A DNA stretch of 5,635 bases from CAZWUK01 sp964636685. GTDB taxonomy: Bacteria; Bacillota; Clostridia; Christensenellales; CAG-138. The notes beneath the pieces are model-generated. The model worked only from the letters and a program-made list of their open reading frames with translations, had not been told where the DNA came from and searched no databases. Within the stretch, counting starts at the first letter, position 1. Every line of letters starts with the position of its first letter. The stretch spans positions 1-5,635 of the forward strand of contig CAZWUK010000103.1 of NCBI GenBank assembly GCA_964636685.1. Reading direction: 5' to 3'. Positions 1-4,307 of the stretch are shown one piece after another. A program made the translations under genes and the position numbers.

Positions 1-53
1 CTCCTGACCTCAACATTGCGAACGTTGCGCGCTACCAACTGTGCTAATGCCCC
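1..53 (-). tRNA. tRNA-Ala (anticodon CGC), 5' part only, cut by the window edge
   Basis: Read on the minus strand, positions 53 down to 1 fit canonical tRNA numbering 1-53 without gaps. The 5' acceptor strand is GGGGCAT, followed by U8 and A9. The D-arm is GCAC-AGTTGGTA-GCGC with G18G19. The anticodon stem CAACG pairs with TGTTG (one G-U), and the loop TTCGCAA has U33. The variable loop is AGGTC and the 5' T-stem strand is AGGAG. The anticodon CGC (plus positions 18-20) reads the alanine codon GCG. The T-loop, the 3' acceptor strand and CCA lie outside the window, so the G3-U70 pair typical of alanine tRNA cannot be checked. One D-stem pair (12-23) is A-C rather than Watson-Crick, a small oddity that does not break the fold. 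Confidence 0.88.
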
Positions 54-77
54 ACAGCGCATATTGAATGCTTAAAT

Positions 78-106
78 ACTATACAACACGAGAAAAAAAA
101 TTGCAA
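78..106 (-). promoter_or_regulatory. Sigma-A-type promoter of the tRNA-Ala gene
   Basis: On the minus strand a -35 box TTGCAA (101-106, 4/6 to consensus) and a -10 box TATAGT (78-83, 5/6) are separated by 17 bp. Initiation would fall near position 71, about 18 nt before the tRNA 5' end, a normal leader for RNase P processing. The promoter overlaps the terminator of the upstream SDR gene. Confidence 0.6.
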
Positions 107-135
107 GAGGGGAATTCACAATTTCACATTCTTGC
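93..135 (-). terminator. Probable intrinsic terminator of the SDR gene
   Basis: On the minus strand GCAAGA (135-130) pairs with TCTTGC (108-103). Two nucleotides later comes a run of eight T (100-93). A second, weaker stem (GAA-A-TT against AATTC around a GTG loop) can form inside the hairpin. The first stem base lies within the TAG stop codon of the SDR gene. The stem is short and only partly GC, so efficiency is uncertain; the T tract is what makes the call. Confidence 0.55.
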
Positions 136-872
136 TATATCACCGCGCCGCCGTCTACAGAGAGCACCTGCCCCGTGATGAATTGGGCGGTTTCCAGCGC
201 GAGAAAGTGCACGGCGTGCGCCACGTCGCCCGGCGCCCCCAACGCCTCCAAGGGTGTGTTTTGACGGATGTTTTCCACGTCCTGCATGGAAAGGTGCGCG
301 TTCATTTCCGTCAGGATAAAGCCGGGGGCGACGCAATTGACGCGAATGCCGCTCGGCGCGACCTCCTTTGCCAGCGACTTGGTAAAGCCGATTACGGCGG
401 CTTTTGCCGCGGAATACGGAGCTTCGCAGGAACCGCCGATAATCCCCCATTCGGAGGAGATATTCACGATGCTGCCCCACTTGTTTTCAATCATGCCCGG
501 CAGAACGGCCTTGGTGCAAAGAAACATGCCGCGGCAGTTGACGTGAAACGATCTGTCCCAGTCGGACAGCGTGCAGTCGGTGAGCAGCTGCTGCGGGAGC
601 GCGGTACCGGCATTGTTGACAAGCACGTCCACCGCGCCGAATTTTTCGCCGACGGCATACAGCATGGCGTTGACGGATACGGGGTCGGTGACGTCCGCCT
701 GCACGATCATTGCCGAAAGATGCGCCGCGGTAAAGCCTGCAAGCATCGCCTCTGCCTTTGCCTTGTGGGTATTATAGTGAATGACCACCCTGTGACCGTC
801 CTCGGCAAACCGTTTTGCGATTGCTTCGCCGATGCCGCCGGAGGCGCCGGTAACAAGAACCGTGTGTTTCAT
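135..872 (-). CDS. SDR-family NAD(P)-dependent oxidoreductase, FabG-like (possibly the EF-P 5-aminopentanone reductase, YmfI type)
   Basis: This 245-residue protein is a complete classical short-chain dehydrogenase/reductase of normal length. It has the dinucleotide-binding motif TGASGGIG (residues 8-15), NNAG (86-89), and the catalytic tetrad N112, S140, Y153, K157 in YSAAK context. PSGIRVNCVAPG (about 173-184) and the C-terminal FITGQVLSVDGG are also typical. The end of the second beta strand (HYNTHK) carries no acidic residue, which suggests NADP(H) (inference). The pieces HYNT, GMIENKWGSIV and SSEWGIIGGSCE resemble the YmfI branch, which reduces the 5-aminopentanone modification on elongation factor P. 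A general FabG-type ketoreductase remains possible, because no efp or fatty-acid gene is in view. The start is supported by AAAGGAG five bases upstream. Expression is probably monocistronic, from an extended -10 promoter at 901-929 to a terminator at 93-135. Confidence 0.93.
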   Translation of the reverse strand: MKHTVLVTGASGGIGEAIAKRFAEDGHRVVIHYNTHKAKAEAMLAGFTAAHLSAMIVQADVTDPVSVNAMLYAVGEKFGAVDVLVNNAGTALPQQLLTDCTLSDWDRSFHVNCRGMFLCTKAVLPGMIENKWGSIVNISSEWGIIGGSCEAPYSAAKAAVIGFTKSLAKEVAPSGIRVNCVAPGFILTEMNAHLSMQDVENIRQNTPLEALGAPGDVAHAVHFLALETAQFITGQVLSVDGGAVI

Positions 873-900
873 AGAAGCTCCTTTTGCTTTTTATGGAATG

Positions 901-929
901 AGTATAGCATTTGTGGTATCATTAGGCAA
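901..929 (-). promoter_or_regulatory. Extended -10 promoter of the SDR gene
   Basis: On the minus strand TGC-TATACT (TATACT at 901-906, TG extension at 908-909) lies 17 bp from a -35 box TTGCCT (924-929, 4/6). Initiation near 894 gives a leader of roughly 20 nt that contains the AAAGGAG ribosome binding site (878-884). The -35 box sits next to the ribosome binding site of the divergent nfo gene. Confidence 0.6.
914..922 (+). promoter_or_regulatory. Possible extended -10 promoter of the nfo operon
   Basis: TGG-TATCAT (-10 at 917-922, 5/6 to consensus, with a TGn extension) is the best plus-strand candidate in the 71-bp divergent region. The -35 position 17 bp upstream (894-899, TGGAAT) is poor, at 3/6. 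Initiation near 929 would give a leader of about 15 nt that begins just before the GGAGG at 932-936. The call rests mainly on the extended -10 and on there being no room for another promoter. Confidence 0.35.
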
Positions 930-943
930 ACGGAGGATACGTT

Positions 944-1777
944 ATGTTGACAATCGGATGCCATCTGTCGTCTGCCAAGGGCTTTCTTGCCATGGGCAGG
1001 GAAGCGCTTTCCATCGGCGCGACGACGTTTCAGTTTTTCACAAGGAATCCCCGCGGCGGAAAGGCAAAGCAGATCGATCCGGCAGACGCCGCGGCGCTTT
1101 GCGCGCTCAAACAAGAGCGGCAGTTTGGCACGCTGGTGGCGCACGCGCCGTATACGCTCAACGCTTGCGCCGAAAAACCGGAGATTCGCGCGTTTGCCGA
1201 GCTTGCCATGTCGGACGATCTTGTCCGCATGGAGGCCGTGCCGCATTCCTATTATAATTTTCATCCGGGCAGTCATGTCGGGCAGGGCGCGGAGCAGGGG
1301 ATTACGCTGATTTGTGCGCTGCTCAACAAGCTTTTGCTGCCGGGGCAGACGACCACGGTGCTGCTGGAAACCATGGCGGGACAGGGGAGCGAGGTCGGCG
1401 GAACGTTTGCGGAAATCGCTGAAATTCTTCGCCGCGTAGAGCATCCGGAGCGGCTCGGCGTGTGTCTGGATACCTGCCACATTTTTGCTGCCGGCTACGA
1501 TATTGCCGCCGATCCCGTGGGGGTGCTGGAACAATTTGACCGCGTGATCGGACTCGACCGGCTCAAGGCGGTGCATTTGAACGACAGCATGCAGCCGCTC
1601 GGCAGCCATCGGGATCGCCATGCGCGCATCGGAGAAGGAACGATCGGCAAGGACGCGCTGGTGCGATTTGTCAATCAACCCGCGATTACAGAACTTCCGC
1701 TCATACTGGAAACGCCAAACGAGCTGCCGGGGTACGCAGAGGAGATTGCGTTTTTCCGCAGCAGCTGCAACGCATAA
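944..1777 (+). CDS. nfo: Deoxyribonuclease IV (endonuclease IV, AP endonuclease)
   Basis: This 277-residue protein matches E. coli Nfo (285 aa) in length and order of motifs. The enzyme cuts DNA 5' of abasic sites, and removes 3' blocking groups, in base excision repair. All nine ligands of its three-zinc site can be placed: H67 (AHAPYTLN), H107 (NFHPGSH), E142 (LLETMAGQG), D176 and H179 (LDTCHIFAAGYD), H211 (HLNDS), D224 and H226 (HRDRHARIGEG), and E256 (LILETP). The N-terminal GCHLSSAKG and the FQFFTRNPR strand are also typical of this TIM-barrel family. GGAGG at 932-936, seven bases upstream, supports the ATG. The gene ends in tandem TAA codons (1775-1780), and only 17 bp separate it from the amidohydrolase gene, so it is probably first in an operon. 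It appears intact and catalytically competent. Confidence 0.97.
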   Translation: MLTIGCHLSSAKGFLAMGREALSIGATTFQFFTRNPRGGKAKQIDPADAAALCALKQERQFGTLVAHAPYTLNACAEKPEIRAFAELAMSDDLVRMEAVPHSYYNFHPGSHVGQGAEQGITLICALLNKLLLPGQTTTVLLETMAGQGSEVGGTFAEIAEILRRVEHPERLGVCLDTCHIFAAGYDIAADPVGVLEQFDRVIGLDRLKAVHLNDSMQPLGSHRDRHARIGEGTIGKDALVRFVNQPAITELPLILETPNELPGYAEEIAFFRSSCNA

Positions 1778-1794
1778 TAACGGAGGGCTTCGCC

Positions 1795-3147
1795 ATGACG
1801 ACACTGCTCAAAAACGTCAATACCGTTGTGACCTGCGACGATCACGACCGTGTACTGCGCGATACGGACGTATTGCTTGCGGACGGCCGCGTTCAAAAGA
1901 TCGGCGCCTGCGAAGAAAGCGCGGATACGGTGATCGATTGCGGCAACCTGCTCTTGTATCCGGGACTTATCAATACGCATCACCATCTTTACCAGTACTT
2001 CACGAGAAACCTTCGCAAGGTGCAGGGGTTTGAGCTGTTTGACTGGCTGACGGCGCTGTATGAGATCTGGAAGAATCTCAACGCGGATACCGTACGTCTC
2101 AGCTCGTTATCCGGCATGGGCGAGTTGATGAAGTACGGCTGCACGACCTGCTTTGACCATCATTATGTGTTTCCCGCGGGCAGCGGCGATTTGATCGGCG
2201 CGCAGTTTTCTGCGGCGGAGCAGCTGGGCATTCGCATGCACGCGTTCCGCGGCAGCATGAGCCTATCCAAAAAAGACGGGGGTCTGCCGCCGGATTCGGT
2301 GGTGCAGACGGTGGAGGAGATCTTATCGGACAGCCGCCGCGTGATCGAAACGTATCATGATCCGTCGCCGTTTTCCATGCGGCAGGTGGCGCTCGCGCCC
2401 TGCTCGCCGTTTTCCGTTACGGCGGAGCTGCTCAAGGAGAGCGCCGCGCTTGCACGGGCGTATGGGGTGCGACTGCATACACACCTGTGTGAAACAAAGG
2501 ATGAAGAACGCTTTACGCTGGAAACGACCGGAAAGCGTCCGCTTGCTTACATGGAGCAGGTGAATTTTATCGGGAGCGACGTTTTCTATGCGCACGGCAT
2601 TCATTTTAATGAGGAAGAAATCCGCCGTCTGGCCGAGACGGGTACGGGCGTCGCGCATTGCCCCGTTTCCAATATGAAGCTTTCCTCCGGCGTCGCGCGG
2701 ATACCGGAGCTGCTGGAGAACGGCGTCCCCGTGGGGCTTGCGGTTGACGGCAGCGCATCCAACGACGGATCAAATCTGATGGACGAAATGCGTGCGGGCT
2801 ATCTGGTGCATCGCCTGACATGGGGCAAAAAAGCGCCGACGGGCTACGAGATGCTAAAGCTTGCCACCAGAGGCGGCGCAAAGCTGCTTGGACGGGATGA
2901 CGTCGGGCAGATTGCGGAAGGGAAGGCGGCGGACTGTTTCCTGATCCGCAGCGATCGCACGGAGATGCTGTGCGCCGGATTGGATCCGCAGAATCTCTTT
3001 GGCACGGTGGGGTATCACAGACCGTGCGACTATGTGTTTGTGAACGGGAAAATGACGGTAAAGGACGGACGGCTTTTGACCGTTGATGAGGAAAGGCTGT
3101 ATCGGGAGGGCGCAGCGGAAGTTGACCGCCTGCTGAAGGACATATGA
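1795..3147 (+). CDS. Amidohydrolase, 8-oxoguanine deaminase-like (cytosine deaminase/TrzA/AtzB group)
   Basis: This 450-residue protein is a full-length metal-dependent deaminase of the amidohydrolase superfamily. An N-terminal beta-sandwich segment leads into PGLINTHHHLYQ, giving metal ligands H62 and H64. Further ligands and catalytic residues are H230 and E233 (HTHLCETKDEE), H267 (YAHGIHF) and D318 (VDGSASNDGSN); HCPVSNMKLSSG (288-299) is also conserved. The C-terminal GRDDVGQIAEGKAAD returns to the sandwich. The blocks NTHHHLYQ, HLCET, AHGIHF and VDGSASNDGSN resemble 8-oxoguanine deaminases of the Pseudomonas Pa0142 type, which turn 8-oxoguanine into urate plus ammonia. Related hydroxyatrazine or guanine-analogue deaminases share the fold, so the substrate is inferred and the superfamily is secure. 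GGAGG at 1782-1786 supports the start. The gene lies 17 bp after nfo, and its TGA overlaps the queT ATG. Confidence 0.93.
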   Translation: MTTLLKNVNTVVTCDDHDRVLRDTDVLLADGRVQKIGACEESADTVIDCGNLLLYPGLINTHHHLYQYFTRNLRKVQGFELFDWLTALYEIWKNLNADTVRLSSLSGMGELMKYGCTTCFDHHYVFPAGSGDLIGAQFSAAEQLGIRMHAFRGSMSLSKKDGGLPPDSVVQTVEEILSDSRRVIETYHDPSPFSMRQVALAPCSPFSVTAELLKESAALARAYGVRLHTHLCETKDEERFTLETTGKRPLAYMEQVNFIGSDVFYAHGIHFNEEEIRRLAETGTGVAHCPVSNMKLSSGVARIPELLENGVPVGLAVDGSASNDGSNLMDEMRAGYLVHRLTWGKKAPTGYEMLKLATRGGAKLLGRDDVGQIAEGKAADCFLIRSDRTEMLCAGLDPQNLFGTVGYHRPCDYVFVNGKMTVKDGRLLTVDEERLYREGAAEVDRLLKDI

Positions 3148-3626
3148 ATCAGAAAGTGAAATATATCGTACACGCTTCAGCGATTGCGGCGCTGTATGCC
3201 GCCCTGACCATATTGATCGCGCCCATCTCCTCAGGCTTGATGCAGTGCCGTATCAGCGAGGCGATGTGCGTTCTGCCGTTTTTTACGCCCGCCGCAATAC
3301 CCGGGCTGTTTATCGGCTGTCTGCTTGCCAATCTGCTGACCGGCGCGGTGATCTATGACGTCATTTTCGGGAGCCTTGCAACCCTGCTTGCGGCCGTGGG
3401 AACATACTATCTCAAAAAATGGGGCGCCTCCAAATATCTTGCGCCGCTGCCGAGCGTGGCGTTTAACGCGGGCATTGTGGGCGCGCTTTTGGTCTATGCC
3501 TATGGCGTAGGCGTGCCGTACCCCGTGGCGGCCGGCTATGTGGCGGCGGGACAGGCAATCGCCTGCTACGGGCTGGGACTGCCGCTGCTCATCATGCTCG
3601 AACAACACCAGAATAAATTGTTTTAA
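3144..3626 (+). CDS. queT: QueT-family transporter, S component of an ECF importer for a queuosine precursor
   Basis: This 160-residue, strongly hydrophobic membrane protein has about five or six predicted helices, the first at residues 8-30. Family-like blocks are MQCRISEAMCVLPFFTPAAIPGLF (split as MQCRISEAMCV, then LPFFTPAAIPGLF; residues 33-56), GCLLANLLTG (58-67), YDVIFGSLATLLAA (71-84), FNAGIVG (107-113) and ACYGLGLPLL (140-149). QueT proteins are substrate-binding subunits that work with a shared EcfA/A'/T energising module, which is not in this window. Known members are linked to uptake of the queuosine precursors preQ1, preQ0 or queuine. The ATG overlaps the amidohydrolase stop by four bases (ATGA), and AAGGA lies only three bases upstream, so translation is probably coupled to the amidohydrolase. 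No preQ1 riboswitch is visible in front of the gene. The exact substrate is inferred. Confidence 0.88.
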   Translation: MNQKVKYIVHASAIAALYAALTILIAPISSGLMQCRISEAMCVLPFFTPAAIPGLFIGCLLANLLTGAVIYDVIFGSLATLLAAVGTYYLKKWGASKYLAPLPSVAFNAGIVGALLVYAYGVGVPYPVAAGYVAAGQAIACYGLGLPLLIMLEQHQNKLF

Positions 3627-3659
3627 GGAAAATAAACATCGATTATCAATAAAATATAC

Positions 3660-3688
3660 TTGACAAACGATAATGCACGGATTATACT
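3660..3688 (+). promoter_or_regulatory. Sigma-A promoter of the small lipoprotein gene
   Basis: A perfect -35 box TTGACA (3660-3665) and a -10 box TATACT (3683-3688, 5/6) are separated by exactly 17 bp. Initiation near 3695 leaves a leader of about 22 nt. ATTATC (3642-3647) and GATAAT (3669-3674) form a 6-bp inverted repeat flanking the -35 box. Confidence 0.82.
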
Positions 3689-3705
3689 TTCCTCAACGAC
3701 AAAAC

Positions 3706-3710
3706 GGAGG
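3706..3710 (+). promoter_or_regulatory. Ribosome binding site that sets the lipoprotein start
   Basis: GGAGG stands six bases before the ATG at 3717. It decides against an in-frame upstream ATG at 3672-3674's neighbourhood and against the open frame from 3660, because the promoter itself occupies 3660-3688 and the longer product would bury the signal peptide. Confidence 0.8.
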
Positions 3711-3716
3711 AATGTT

Positions 3717-4085
3717 ATGAAACATCGTTTGTTTGGAATGCTACTTTTGACGGTTGCACTGCTTGGATGCAGTCCCACAACGGACAGAGAACCCATGGTC
3801 GTTGTGGAGAACGTCAACTCGGATAATTTGTACACGATCTCGCTGGGCAGCGAAACCGGACTGCGCGCGGACAATTCGCTGCTCGCGGCGGGCGATCAGA
3901 TTTACTTTGAGCCGGGCAGCAGCAGCCCGTACGATACGGAGATCGTCCTGTGCGATTCGAACAGCAAGGAGCTTTGCCGCACGCCGGTATCCATCCATAT
4001 GCCTGAGGACGGGAGCGATCTGTACTTTTATGTCTACCAGTCGTCGGATGGCAGTTTGAAGCTTTCCAGCGAAAAAATCGATTGA
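3717..4085 (+). CDS. Small putative lipoprotein of unknown function
   Basis: This 122-residue protein begins with a basic, hydrophobic signal (MKHRLFGMLLLTVALLGCS). Its lipobox LLGC points to lipidation of C18, anchoring the protein on the outer face of the membrane. The frame is open further upstream (to 3660), but the promoter at 3660-3688 and GGAGG at 3706-3710 choose this start. The mature part is acidic, short on helices and rich in alternating polar/hydrophobic stretches, for example MVVVENV, LYTISLGS, QIYFEPGS, TEIVLCDS and LYFYVYQS, so a compact beta fold is likely. Two cysteines (C79, C87) could form a disulfide. I do not recognise a family. It has its own promoter and terminator, although read-through from queT is possible because no terminator separates them. 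Confidence 0.8.
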   Translation: MKHRLFGMLLLTVALLGCSPTTDREPMVVVENVNSDNLYTISLGSETGLRADNSLLAAGDQIYFEPGSSSPYDTEIVLCDSNSKELCRTPVSIHMPEDGSDLYFYVYQSSDGSLKLSSEKID

Positions 4086-4129
4086 CAGATCTGCCTTGGA
4101 ATCCACGCAGCAAATCCTGCAAAAAAATC

Positions 4130-4168
4130 AAAAGCTCCGCCGAATTTGAAAAAAAGGCGGGGCTTTTT
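4130..4168 (+). terminator. Intrinsic terminator after the lipoprotein gene
   Basis: AAAAGCTCCGCC (4130-4141) pairs with GGCGGGGCTTTT (4156-4167) over 12 bp, with one G-T wobble. The loop is 14 nt, and the 3' arm runs into five T. It lies 45 bp after the lipoprotein stop and isolates nifJ from upstream transcription. The arm sequence would also give an A-rich stem foot on the opposite strand, but no minus-strand gene ends here. Confidence 0.85.
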
Positions 4169-4201
4169 GACGATTTTCTTGCAGCGGACGCCGCACTTGA
4201 A

Positions 4202-4231
4202 TTGACACGGGGCAACGTGGGAGTCTATAAT
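4202..4231 (+). promoter_or_regulatory. Strong sigma-A promoter of nifJ
   Basis: Both hexamers match consensus exactly: TTGACA at 4202-4207 and TATAAT at 4226-4231, with an 18-bp spacer. Initiation near 4238 gives a leader of about 70 nt. Such a promoter fits a highly expressed central-metabolism enzyme. Confidence 0.85.
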
Positions 4232-4244
4232 AATAACTGGTTCA

Positions 4245-4288
4245 TTATGTGGTTTTGTTTCGACAAAATCTCTGAAAGTATCACATAA
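4245..4288 (+). promoter_or_regulatory. Structured nifJ leader: nested inverted repeats next to the ribosome binding site
   Basis: An inner hairpin GGTTTTGT-TTCG-ACAAAATC (4251-4270; 8 bp, one G-T wobble, UUCG loop) sits inside a perfect 7-bp repeat TTATGTG (4245-4251) and CACATAA (4282-4288). The two compete for one base at 4251. The outer arm ends just before the GGAGG at 4292-4296. The structure could affect mRNA stability or translation, or the inner palindrome could be a DNA-binding site. The repeats are seen directly; any function is inference. Confidence 0.45.
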
Positions 4289-4307
4289 AATGGAGGATTA
4301 CTGAACA

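Noticed and set aside
132..950. A 272-codon plus-strand open frame opposite the SDR gene
   Set aside because: It is antisense to a complete SDR with an intact catalytic tetrad, has no ribosome binding site or family motif, and would run into the start of nfo.
869..1804. A 311-codon open frame on the minus strand opposite nfo
   Set aside because: It is antisense to nfo, which has all nine metal ligands. The product is rich in Arg, His and Gln, typical of a shadow frame, and it overlaps the start of the SDR gene.
3627..3716. Possible terminator or preQ1 riboswitch between queT and the lipoprotein gene
   Set aside because: Only weak AT-rich pairing (TGTTT against AAACA) is seen, with no T tract and no preQ1 pseudoknot pattern. 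The segment holds a promoter instead.
4107..4120. Small hairpin GCAG-CAAATC-CTGC followed by seven A, just before the lipoprotein terminator
   Set aside because: Four base pairs are too few to be meaningful, and no T tract follows on the plus strand; the stronger hairpin downstream explains termination.
4082..4288. A 68-codon plus-strand open frame between the lipoprotein gene and nifJ
   Set aside because: It runs through the intrinsic terminator (4130-4168) and the nifJ promoter and leader, and it lacks a ribosome binding site of its own. The region is regulatory.
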